From Xestospongia muta (taxonomy: Eukaryota > Porifera > Demospongiae > Haplosclerida > Petrosiidae), in assembly GCA_963693285.1 (NCBI GenBank), contig OY848917.1, positions 21,954,245 to 22,018,244 of the forward strand: a stretch of DNA of 64,000 bases, in the 5' to 3' direction. Position 1 is the first letter of the stretch. Each line of letters starts with the position of its first letter. Shown here in pieces: positions 22,542-32,720 of this stretch. A program made the position numbers and the translations under genes. Below the pieces are notes generated by a model. The model was not told the origin of the DNA. It made no database searches and was given only the letters and a program-made list of their open reading frames with translations.

Positions 22542-22776
22542 CTGACACTATTCCCCATTCTTGTTCTAGATGATGTCTTGAAATAGGACGGCCTTTGTAT
22601 CACATGTCATCTTCGTCTAATATCATGGCGCTTAACGATCTCTGTCCATCAGTATCGTTAACATCCTCGCATATTTTAGCAACGTTGATTTCGTCTTCAA
22701 AATCATCTGGAAGTGGATTGCTAAGCCCGGCTACTTGCTCAGCCAACGATAACTTTTCTTTTCTTTTTGACGCCAC
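22542..22776 (-). pseudogene. AATF: AATF (Che-1/Bfr2-like) first exon
   Basis: Encodes SLAEQVAGLSNPLPDDFEDE, then ATIL-type region SLSAMILDEDDM, stop, YKGRPISRHHLEQEWG, before a GTAAAC donor. Family AATF proteins start with a short LLNPxP block and have LLDTDxRYxGKxxSR here. The Arg codon is TGA in this copy. No ATG opens the frame: the likely start position holds GTG (GTGGCGTCAAAA, near 22,776). With the other two exons this makes a gene with at least four lesions. The transposon at 22,829 begins about 50 bp upstream. Confidence 0.6.
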
Positions 22777-22828
22777 GTACCAGTCTTTTGCACGCGGTTA
22801 AGTTTTAATGGATGGAGATCAGACACTA

Positions 22829-23187
22829 GAGTAACAGACCAATAGTCGTACGGACGTTATATCTACTAAATGGTGAATGCTATAAAGATGATTCTGTAGA
22901 TACTGGTAGGTGCTTACCTGTACTACTTGTGTACAAAATATTAACTTGCAAAAATACAGTATACGAGTGCTGCAGCTCGAAGATCAACATTGTATGAATA
23001 CCGAGGTTTTCGTACAGTTGAACCAGTTTTCGGACATCTATCTGGGAAATAGCTGGGAATTGGAGACAAGCAATGAAACGCGAGCTTCTAGTTCATCAAT
23101 GATTCCTCTTTCAAACCTCCAAGCCGGAGCCCTGCACTTCTTGTATGATCGCGATTACAAGTCAGGTGGGTCATGTGACCAGTATTC
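22829..23187 (+). repeat. left terminal inverted repeat of the 9.15-kb element
   Basis: Matches the reverse complement of 31,602-31,982 with few mismatches. Main differences: it lacks about 12 bp near 22,852 and about 11 bp near 23,160 that the right copy has. Ends inside at GACCAGTATTC. Confidence 0.9.
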
Positions 23188-23254
23188 GGACGTAAACAAT
23201 CATGGAGGGTGGTGCATAATGAGTTATAAATAATTTTCCAACTTGTCATTAACT

Positions 23255-23435
23255 ATTTCTTGGTGATCTTGCAACATGATTTACACTCCCAAACATCAGG
23301 AATGTTACCTGGAGTAACATGAACACAGGAACAGTGAAACCACTGCCCACACACATCACAAGAGATCATCATCTCATCATAGTCTTCAGACATTTTATAG
23401 TAACAATATAGGTCAATGATGTGATGATGTTTCGA
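23255..23435 (-). pseudogene. PHD finger, in frame with the Ulp1 domain
   Basis: Minus-strand reading IIDLYCYYKMSEDYDEMMIS followed by CDVCGQWFHCSCVHVTPG and WECKSCCK, then a stop at about 23,255. The Cys/His spacing fits a PHD zinc finger, though the second Cys of the usual CxC is Tyr here. The frame is the same as the upstream Ulp1 block; only one TGA (after HNQPECIP) separates them. It was probably one Ulp1-PHD protein. PHD fingers bind histone tails and could guide the element or its protein to chromatin. Confidence 0.65.
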
Positions 23436-24366
23436 AGGTCAAGGTATACATTCCGGCTGGTTGTGCAATTTCTTTGGGAACAGAGACAACTTTCCTCTTT
23501 CAAAACAATCAATTAGATGATTACACATTACTTCTTGATGAAAACTAGCACATTCAGGATTGTTTCCACAACACACTTCCATTTCCATAGCAATAGAAAA
23601 GAGGCCGCAATCCCAGTTCCCTTTCTGCTGTTGTACAGACATTGTCTGCATTTTCAGAGAAGTTTCTGAGGAATAGGAGTATATTTGTGAAACTTGAAGA
23701 AGAGTGGGGGCTTGTTAAGTGTATATAATAATGCCAAACTGTCCATAATCTGGACAACTCCAGGTCTTTGGGAACATGTACAGATCCAGTGATTAGATCC
23801 TACAATAAAGATTTTACATGAAAAATAATCCTTTATTCATTAAATTTCAGGGTATTTAATTTTCATTGCACCTACATGTAGGCGCATGCACAAATGCTGG
23901 GTCAATATTTTCGTGGATTATAAATCACCCACGAAAACAATGAAATTTAAAACCCCTCAAAAATTTCTACCCTTACAGTAAGTATGTAACAACTTGACAA
24001 GATGAATTAATAGCAGTCTCTTTGTATTACTACAATCAATAAGGATTATTACCAGACATAATTTTTTGCTGTGGAAATTTCTAAATACTTTTTTGTTTTG
24101 ATAAGGTATTATTAACCTTGCTACTTAACTTATTAATACACATCACTGTACCTGTGTCTGAACAGAGGGTATCCTAGTAACAACTTTAAACTTGAGACAA
24201 TAACCCAACAATGTATTCTGAAAACCATGTATGTGTGGAAATTGTTGACTTAGAAGAGTGTGGGCAGCATTGATCACATTGTCAGAAACTTCAGAACCAC
24301 TTTCAAGATGATTCTTGTCTGCTATATAAAGATTCAGATCTTTTATCCACCAGGAATCTGCTTTAC
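23436..24366 (-). pseudogene. Ulp1-type (C48) cysteine protease, two to three exons
   Basis: SUMO-protease-like domain. First exon 24,152-24,366: ADSWWIKDLNLY, SGSEVSDNVINAAHTLLSQQ, FPHIHGFQNTLLG. Second block 23,440-23,799: GSNHWICT (catalytic His), QIMDSLALLYTLN (Asp), SVQQQKGNWDCGLFSIAMEM (Gln and catalytic Cys), ending LSLFPKKLHNQPECIP. All catalytic residues of the family are present, but the His/Asp part and the Cys part lie in different frames (shift near 23,660) and the exon junction near 23,799 is one base out. It follows the transposase and the exon-like array on the same strand. Confidence 0.75.
23820..24150. other. intron with short inverted repeat
   Basis: Between the two Ulp1 exons. 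Contains TTTTCGTGG (about 23,920) and its inverse CCACGAAAA (about 23,940), a hairpin typical of small miniature elements. No coding seen. Confidence 0.4.
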
Positions 24367-24404
24367 CTGTGACAAAAATGACATAATACACATGTACATG
24401 TAGC

Positions 24405-24790
24405 AGACATGGGGCAAGCACTTTAAGCAAGTGCTTTCAGGTGCTTTGATACTTTTCTTAAGTATAAGCACTTGTGCTACTTTATATTAAAGTATTATAT
24501 AATAAGCACAAAGGGCTGTACATGTAGAGAGTGTTTTAGTAAGTGTTTAGGTCCAAAGGTGCCAGGTTAGTGATAATAAGTTTCATAAATGTTCATTTTG
24601 ATGTAACAAGGTGATTATTAATGAATTAGCTTAACCAAAGTGCTGCTGCTTGTGGTTAAAACAGTTATGTGGTGCTTGAATGTGTGCTTCAATTACTTCT
24701 ATACACAAGTACATGTGCTTGTGCTTAAGCCCTTTTACAAGTGCTTGAATTTGTGGTTTAAGCACTTGAAGTAAAGATTGCCCCATGTCT
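24405..24790. mobile_element. 386-bp MITE inside the transposon
   Basis: Left end AGACATGGGGCAAGCACTTT and right end ...GATTGCCCCATGTCT are inverted copies. The interior is rich in CAAGTGCTT/AAGCACTTG words. It lies in the intron just upstream of the first Ulp1 exon. No ORF of note. Confidence 0.7.
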
Positions 24791-24793
24791 AAG

Positions 24794-27700
24794 TTTGACA
24801 CACCTTTCATATTTTTTCCAGTTTGGCAAGTCTCTAAAACTTCAACATCAACAGGCTCAGGCTCAGAGAACTCTACAATTACATGTATGGTAATAAAGGT
24901 AAAGTGATTTTAATTTGACACACCTTTCTTTGCTTGTCTTGGAAGTGTCATTTCTAAATCATCAGCCTCAGACTCGGAGAACTCTACTACAACTAAACAA
25001 TAAAGGTACAGTAATTTTAATTTGACACACCTTTCTTATTATTCCTGGTTTGTCTTGGAAGTACCATTTCTAAATCATCTGTCTCAGACTCGGAGAACTC
25101 TACCACAACTAAACAATAAAGGTACAGTAATTTTAATTTGACACACCTTTCTTATTATTCCTTGTTTTGTCTTGGAAGTGTCATTTCTAAATCATCAGCC
25201 TCAGACTCGGAGAACTCTACTACAACTAAACAATAAAGGTACAGTAATTTTAATTTGACACACCTTTCTTATTATTCCTGGTTTGTCTTGGAAGTACCAT
25301 TTCTAAATCATCAGCCTCAGACTCGGAGAACTCTACCACAACTAAACAATAAAGGTACAGTAATTTTAATTTGACACACCTTTCTTATTATTCCTTGTTT
25401 TGTCTTGGAAGTGTCATTTCTAAACCATCAGCCTCAGACTCGGAGAACTCTACTACAACTAAACAATAAAGGTACAGTAATTTTAATTTGACACACCTTT
25501 CTTATTATTCCTGGTTTGTCTTGGAAGTACCATTTCTAAATCATCAGCCTCAGACTCGGAGAACTCTACTACAACTAAACAATAAAGGTACAGTAATTTT
25601 AATTTGACACACCTTTCTTATTATTCCTGGTTTGTCTTGGAAGTACCATTTCTAAATCATCAGCCTCAGACTCGGAGAACTCTACCACAACTAAACAATA
25701 AAGGTACAGTAATTTTAATTTGACACACCTTTCTTATTATTCCTTGTTTTGTCTTGGAAGTGTCATTTCTAAACCATCAGCCTCAGACTAGGAGAACTCT
25801 ACTACAACTAAACAATAAAGGTACAGTAATTTTAATTTGACACACCTTTCTTATTATTTCTGGTTTGTCTTGGAAGTGTCATTTCTAAATCATCAGCCTC
25901 AGACTCGGAGAACTCTACTACAACTATACAATAAAGGTACAGTAATTTTAATTTGACACACCTTTCTTATTATTCCTGGTTTGTCTTGGAAGTACAATTT
26001 CTAAATCATCAGCCTCAGACTAGGAGAACTCTACTACAACTAAACAATAAAGGTACAGTAATTTTAATTTGACACACCTTTCTTATTATTCCTGGTTTGT
26101 CTTGGAAGTGTCATTTCTAAATCATCAGCCTCAGACTAGGAGAACTCTACTACAACTATACAATAAAGGTACAGTAATTTTAATTTGACACACCTTTCTT
26201 ATTATTCCTGGTTTGTCTTGGAAGTGTCATTTCTAAATCATCAGCCTCAGACTAGGAGAACTCTACTACAACTATACAATAAAGGTACAGTAATTTTAAT
26301 TTGACACACCTTTCTTATTATTCCTGGTTTGTCTTGGAAGTACCATTTCTAAATCATCAGCCTCAGACTCGGAGAACTCTACTACAACTAAACAATAAAG
26401 GTACAGTAATTTTAATTTGACACACCTTTCTTATTATTCCTGGTTTGTCTTGGAAGTACCATTTCTAAATCATCAGCCTCAGACTAGGAGAACTCTAGTA
26501 CAACTAAACAATAAAGGTACAGTAATTTTAATTTGACACACCTTTCTTATTATTCCTTGTTTTGTCTTGGAAGTGTCATTTCTAAATCATCAGCCTCAGA
26601 CTCGGAGAACTCTACTACAACTAAACAATAAAGGTACAGTAATTTTAATTTGACACACCTTTCTTATTATTCCTGGTTTGTCTTGGAAGTACCATTTCTA
26701 AATCATCAGCCTCAGACTCGGAGAACTCTACCACAACTAAACAATAAAGGTACAGTAATTTTAATTTGACACACCTTTCTTATTATTCCTTGTTTTGTCT
26801 TGGAAGTGTCATTTCTAAACCATCAGCCTCAGACTCGGAGAACTCTACTACAACTAAACAATAAAGGTACAGTAATTTTAATTTGACACACCTTTCTTAT
26901 TATTCCTGGTTTGTCTTGGAAGTACCATTTCTAAATCATCAGCCTCAGACTCGGAGAACTCTACTACAACTAAACAATAAAGGTACAGTAATTTTAATTT
27001 GACACACCTTTCTTATTATTCCTGGTTTGTCTTGGAAGTACCATTTCTAAATCATCAGCCTCAGACTCGGAGAACTCTACCACAACTAAACAATAAAGGT
27101 ACAGTAATTTTAATTTGACACACCTTTCTTATTATTCCTTGTTTTGTCTTGGAAGTGTCATTTCTAAACCATCAGCCTCAGACTAGGAGAACTCTACTAC
27201 AACTAAACAATAAAGGTACAGTAATTTTAATTTGACACACCTTTCTTATTATTTCTGGTTTGTCTTGGAAGTGTCATTTCTAAATCATCAGCCTCAGACT
27301 CGGAGAACTCTACTACAACTATACAATAAAGGTACAGTAATTTTAATTTGACACACCTTTCTTATTATTCCTGGTTTGTCTTGGAAGTACCATTTCTAAA
27401 TCATCAGCCTCAGACTAGGAGAACTCTACTACAACTATACAATAAAGGTACAGTAATTTTAATTTGACACACCTTTCTTATTATTCCTGGTTTGTCTTGG
27501 AAGTGTCATTTCTAAATCATCAGCCTCAGACTAGGAGAACTCTACTACAACTATACAATAAAGGTACAGTAATTTTAATTTGACACACCTTTCTTATTAT
27601 TCCTGGTTTGTCTTGGAAGTACCATTTCTAAATCATCAGCCTCAGACTCGGAGAACTCTACTACAACTAAACAATAAAGGTACAGTAATTTTAATTTGAC

Positions 27701-29696
27701 ACACCTTTCTTATTATTCCTGGTTTGTCTTGGAAGTACCATTTCTAAATCATCAGCCTCAGACTAGGAGAACTCTACTACAACTAAACAATAAAGGTACA
27801 GTAATTTTAATTTGACACACCTTTCTTATTATTTCTGGTTTGTCTTGGAAGTGTCATTTCTAAATCATCAGCCTCAGACTCGGAGAACTCTACCACAACT
27901 AAACAATAAAGGTACAGTAATTTTAATTTGACACACCTTTCTTATTATTCCTTGTTTTGTCTTGGAAGTACCATTTCTAAATCATCAGCCTCAGACTCGG
28001 AGAACTCTACTACAACTAAACAATAAAGGTACAGTAATTTTAATTTGACACACCTTTCTTATTATTCCTGGTTTGTCTTGGAAGTGTCATTTCTAAATCA
28101 TCAGCCTCAGACTCGGAGAACTCTACTACAACTATACAATAAAGGTACAGTAATTTTAATTTGACACACCTTTCTTATTATTCCTTGTTTTGTCTTGGAA
28201 GTACCATTTCTAAATCATCAGCCTCAGACTAGGAGAACTCTAGTACAACTAAACAATAAAGGTACAGTAATTTTAATTTGACACACCTTTCTTATTATTC
28301 CTGGTTTGTCTTGGAAGTGTCATTTCTAAATCATCAGCCTCAGACTCGGAGAACTCTACTACAACTATACAATAAAGGTACAGTAATTTTAATTTGACAC
28401 ACCTTTCTTATTATTCCTGGTTTGTCTTGGAAGTGTCATTTCTAAATCATCAGCCTCAGACTCGGAGAACTCTACCACAACTAAACAATAAAGGTACAGT
28501 AATTTTAATTTGACACACCTTTCTTATTATTCCTGGTTTGTCTTGGAAGTACCATATCTAAATCATCAGCCTCAGACTCGGAGAACTCTACTACAACTAA
28601 ACAATAAAGGTACAGTAATTTTAATTTGACACACCTTTCTTATTATTCCTGGTTTGTCTTGGAAGTACCATATCTAAATCATCAGCCTCAGACTAGGAGA
28701 ACTCTAGTACAACTAAACAATAAAGGTACAGTAATTTTAATTTGACACACCTTTTTTATTATTCCTGGTTTGTCTTGGAAGTACCATTTCTAAATCATCA
28801 GCCTCAGACTAGGAGAACTCTACTACAACTAAACAATAAAGGTACAGTAATTTTAATTTGACACACCTTTCTTATTATTCCTGGTTTGTCTTGGAAGTAC
28901 CATATCTAAATCATCAGCCTCAGACTAGGAGAACTCTACTACAACTAAACAATAAAGGTACAGTAATTTTAATTTGACACACCTTTCTTATTATTCCTGG
29001 TTTGTCTTGGAAGTACCATTTCTAAATCATCAGCCTCAGACTCGGAGAACTCTACCACAACTAAACAATAAAGGTACAGTAATTTTAATTGGACACACCT
29101 TTCTTATTATTCCTGGTTTGTCTTGGAAGTGTCATTTCTAAATCATCAGCCTCAGACTCGGAGAACTCTACTACAACTAAACAATAAAGGTACAGTAATT
29201 TTAATTTGACACACCTTTCTTATTATTCCTGGTTTGTCTTGGAAGTGTCATTTCTAAATCATCAGCCTCAGACTCGGAGAACTCTACTACAACTAAACAA
29301 TAAAGGTACAGTAATTTTAATTTGACACACCTTTCTTATTATTCCTGGTTTGTCTTGGAAGTACCATTTCTAAATCATCAGCCTCAGACTTAGAGAACTC
29401 TACTACAACTAAACAATAAAGGTACAGTAATTTTAATTTGACACACCTTTCTTATTATTCCTTGTTTTGTCTTGGAAGTACCATTTCTAAATCATCAGCC
29501 TCAGAATCAAAGAACTCTACTACAACTAAACAATAAAGGTACAGTAATTTTAATTTGACACACCTTTCTTATTATTCCTGGTTTGTCTTGGAAGTGTCAT
29601 TTCTAAATCATCAGCCTCAGACTCGGAGAACTCTACTACAACTAAACAATAAAGGTACAGTAATTTTAATTTGACACACCTTTCTTATTATTCCTT
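24794..29696 (-). repeat. about 42 tandem copies of a 116-bp unit that reads as exon plus 38-bp intron
   Basis: About 40 near-identical units of 116 bp (117 in a CCTTGTTTTG variant) plus two diverged units at the left end (24,794-25,020). On the minus strand each unit has an acceptor (TTTATTGTTTAG, or a few bases on at TTGTAGTAG), an open stretch VVEFSESEADDLEMTLPRQT then RNNKK, and a donor AAG/GTGTGT. The exon is 78 nt and keeps phase, so exons could be joined in any number. The upstream transposase exon ends with the same RNNKK/GTGTGT junction. The diverged left unit keeps the frame (VEFSEPEPVDVEV), which suggests real coding ancestry. Copies with CTAGGAG have an in-frame stop, and the CCTTG variant shifts frame. 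Confidence 0.85.
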
Positions 29697-29699
29697 CCA

Positions 29700-31498
29700 C
29701 TTCTCTTTGTTTGGGACTGTTCTCTTTTGGCTTTTGCCTTATCCTCTCTAACTCTTTTCCACTCATCCTTTTGTAGAGCTTCCATTTCTTTCTGTCTCTG
29801 TCGTTCCCACAGAAATTGAAGATGATGACGGCTGGTAAGAACCTGCGGATTTTGTAGTGGCTTTACTTGGCGGTAAAAATGCAGGAACTAAAAAATTGCT
29901 GACAGTTGATGCAGATCAAGTTGGTAATGAACCTTCTCCAAAAGATCTCTCGTGGAAGTCTGGATCAGACAACAACCTTTCCAAGATCATAGATCTATCT
30001 GAACTAAGAAACATTCCATTGCTGAGGAGCTCATGATCATCCATTGACCAACATGGAGTACTAGTAACAGCTTGACAATGGGACTTTGAAGGTCCAAGAG
30101 CAGGGCTATATAATGGAATGTAAGCTAGGCCTGTTTTTTGAGCAAGAGCTTCGGGTTTGAATAGAGCAAAATCTTCATTATCATTTGGCTCCAACACATG
30201 TGCTTTAGTAACTGACTGATCAAGTGGGTACACTCTAGTGACTCTAAAACTTGATACGATGTTTTCTATTGAAAAAGCTTTCGACCAAGCCTGAGAGAAA
30301 AGTCGACAAAAGTCGTACTGAGATACTGTCTTCCCAGGGTTTTTAGCAATGAATTGGTGACAAATCTGTCTCCATGATACTTTTAATGGTGCAAAGCATC
30401 TTCTGTCCAGTAGCTGCATCACATGTGTTGTATGAGGTGGGAGGGTGAAAATGATAACTTGATTTTGGGCAGCCATGTTGATAGTATCAGGACAATAATA
30501 AGTAGAGTGCCCATCCAGTAGTAGAATTACTGTACCTTTATTGTTTAATTGTAGTAGAGTTCTCCAAGTCTGAGACTGATGATTTAGAAATGGCAAAGCA
30601 GCAATACGAACTTGTGGGGCATATAGTAGGAAATGCTTTGTGAACCAATGGAAAAATAGATCCCTTGACATCCACCCACTGTCAGACAGGCCGTAGAGCG
30701 TTCCAGGGATTTCTCCTCTAGTTAAGTCCTGACTTAAAGATTTTCTGTTTTAAAATGATGAAGGGAGGTATAACGTAACCAGCTGCACACGAGCAAGCCA
30801 AAACAGTTATTTGTGCTTTAGTATTTCCAGTTATTTAGCTAGGATTTCTAGAACCAATCTTGTCCACTATCTTCAAACATTTTGGGTTAAGTGGAAGCAA
30901 AGTTTCGTCGCAGTTGAAAATGCGAGAAGGATCATCAAGTATGCCATTGGTTTCTAGAGTTTCTTCAAGCATATCAAAGTAACGATTGAGTACATCTGGA
31001 TTGGTTGTAATTGCCCTTCCATAAGATAATGATACAGCCATCTTAAGAGTTAATTTGGGATGCCTTCCTAGAAATCTCTCCCACCATCCATTTGATAGTG
31101 TTGTTTCAATTCCCTTTCCTCAACAATTCTTTGAACTAAAGCCAGTACTTGTTTCTTGGCATGTGGGTACCCAATCTTAGCAGTTTGGATTAAAAAACTC
31201 ACTAATTCCTCTTCTTCTTCAAAACTTAAATAAGGGGTTGGACCTGACCTTGCCTTACAATCAACTTTACCACTCACTCTATCATAGAGTGAAGATTTTG
31301 GGACTGAGAAGATTTCACAAGTTTGTCTGATTGGCATTCCCAACTCGACTTCCTTAACTGCTTTTTCCATACTCTCGCTGTTCTATCTCCTGTATGTAGT
31401 ACCACGCCGTGGCAAAGAACAGGATGAGGTTTCATTACTCGAAGTAGATCTATGCACGGCTTTCACGACTCTTCTTGAAATGGGTGGGTGAGAATACA
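29700..31498 (-). pseudogene. pogo/Tigger-like transposase (HTH_psq, CENP-B HTH, DDE_1)
   Basis: ATG at 31,498 after a TTTACAG acceptor. Order: psq-type helix-turn-helix (MEKAVKEVELGMPIRQT, SVPKSSLYDRVSGK; 31,260-31,370), CENP-B-like block GWWERFLGRHPKLTLK (about 31,040-31,090), IFNCDET (first Asp, about 30,885), TKAQITVLACSCAAG, VILLLDGHSTYY (second Asp, about 30,505), LPPHTTHVMQLLDRRCFAPLK (split here as LPPHTTH and LLDRRCFAPLK; third Asp, about 30,400). 35 residues separate the last two Asp, a DD35D spacing. The last exon, 29,692-29,842, has VLTSRHHLQFLWERQRQKE and a charged tail ending RNNKK at a donor. Lesions: TAG near 31,385, frameshift near 31,100, stop near 30,838, frameshift near 30,740, stop at 29,918 unless spliced out. 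Confidence 0.85.
30525..30593. repeat. inverted copy of the array unit inside the transposase
   Basis: The plus strand here matches the minus strand of the array unit over about 69 bp with roughly three mismatches (shared core GATGATTTAGAAATG and GTAGTAGAGTTCTCC). In the transposase it encodes LPFLNHQSQTWRTLLQLNNK, directly before VILLLDGH. Relatives usually pass from the APQxR block straight to the LLLDGHS block, so this looks like an insertion of about 23 residues. Confidence 0.8.
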
Positions 31499-31601
31499 TC
31501 TAGATCTGTAAATAAAGAAAAACCAGTCAACCAGACTGAACCAGTCAACCAGGTTACAGGCTACCTTAAATTGGATGAGTTTCTATCTTCCACGTGCATC
31601 A

Positions 31602-31982
31602 GAATACTGGTCACGTGACCCACCTGCACTCTCACACTTGTAATTGCGGTCATACAAGAAGTGCAGGGCTCCTGCTTGGAGGTTTGAAAGAGGAATCATT
31701 GATGAACTAGAAGCTCACGTTTCATTGTTTGTCTCCAACTCCCAGCTATTTCCCAGATAGATGTCCGAAAACTGGTTCAACTGTACGAAAACCTCGGTAT
31801 TCGTACAATGTTGATCTTCGAGCTGCAGCACTCGTATACTGTATTTTTGCAAGCTAATATTTTGTACACAAGTAGTACAGGTAAGCACCTACCAGACTCT
31901 GCAGAATCAGCTTTATAGCATTCACCATTTAGTAGATATAAACGTCCGAAAATCGGTCCGTACGACTATTGGTCTGTTACTC
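31602..31982 (-). repeat. right terminal inverted repeat of the 9.15-kb element
   Basis: Reverse complement of 22,829-23,187. It begins at TA (31,983-31,984) and extends inwards to GAATACTGGTC at 31,602. Confidence 0.9.
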
Positions 31983-32114
31983 TAATTGTGTAAAAAATGT
32001 TTCATAATTTCATACTTACCCAGATTAGGTGTATCATCTAACCTTTCAGACACTAATAGGAGATATTATTTAATAAAGCAAGAAGCTACTAACACTATAC
32101 ACACTATACACAGC

Positions 32115-32405
32115 CCTTTAAAAAGTTGCTCAGATATCCTTTCAATATCACTTTCATTTAATGATGGATAACCAAGATCCTATAACAGAATGTTGTATAA
32201 GTATAATGCAGTATAGAATATATGATACATGACATTACATTTATTGTATGCTCAAACTAACATAGACTTACCAAAGGATTACGTCCAGCAAACACACTAA
32301 GTTGACTGCAATGTTCCTTTACTGACATGTGACTTGATGATAAGAGAGATGATGGGAAATAAGAACATTTATTTACTGTGTGTTGAAGGTGGTCTTCTCT
32401 AGAAA
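32115..32405 (-). pseudogene. truncated paralogue of the ankyrin-ROCO gene, COR-end and linker exons
   Basis: Minus strand 32,272-32,405 encodes EDHLQHTVNKCSYF ... KEHCSQLSVFAGRNPL with a GTAAGT donor, closely matching the end of the large ROCO exon (EDHLQHIVNRCSFF ... KERCSQLSVFAGRNPL). The next exon, about 32,115-32,179, reads DLGYPSLNESDIERISEQLF and matches DLAYPPLNEDNIETISEQLI at 37,572-37,638. The donor after this exon, GTTAGT in the intact gene, reads GGCTGT here. The homology stops at 32,405 next to a CT repeat on one side, and the 9.15-kb transposon begins 130 bp away on the other. A broken duplicate. Confidence 0.75.
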
Positions 32406-32611
32406 CTTCAAACTTTTAGACAAGAATATATATGATAATCCGTATCTCTCTCTCTCTCTCTCTCTGTCAACATTATCCATACTTTATTGACCATACCAAG
32501 TCACATGTCTCAGAGTTAGCTATATGGCAGTTACATACAATAGAAACCTCAAACTTTTCAACAAGAATATATATGATAATCTGTATCTCTCTCTCTCTCT
32601 CTCTCTCACTC

Positions 32612-32675
<64 letters not shown>

Positions 32676-32720
32676 CTCTCTCAACATTGTCCATAATTTA
32701 TTGACCATACCAAGTCACAT
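32400..32720. repeat. CT microsatellite and about 150-bp local duplication
   Basis: Runs of CT at about 32,446-32,466 and 32,587-32,692. Each sits in a copy of the same flank (AACTTTT-AACAAGAATATATATGATAAT before, CATTATTGACCATACCAAGTCACAT-type sequence after). Open frames of Leu-Ser or Arg-Glu repeats here are an artefact of the CT run. Confidence 0.9.

Larger units (their letters stand above)
22829..31982 (-). mobile_element. 9.15-kb pogo-type DNA transposon with long TIRs, Ulp1 protease and PHD finger
   Basis: Both ends start GAGTAACAGACCAATAGTCG when read inwards and are flanked by TA (22,827-22,828 and 31,983-31,984), the duplication expected for the Tc1/mariner/pogo group. The left terminal inverted repeat is about 359 bp and the right about 381 bp, differing by small indels. 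Inside, all coding sequence is on the minus strand: HTH_psq-DDE_1 transposase, a 116-bp exon-like array, a Ulp1 (C48) cysteine protease, and a PHD finger. The transposase has several lesions, so this copy could not move by itself. A MITE sits in one intron. A Ulp1-PHD module is known from other transposon groups; I do not know of a described pogo element with one. Confidence 0.8.

Noticed and set aside
24794..29696. CRISPR-like or centromeric array
   Set aside because: Units are contiguous with no unique spacers, and the array lies within a bounded transposon with splice-like borders, so neither a CRISPR array nor a plain centromere satellite fits.
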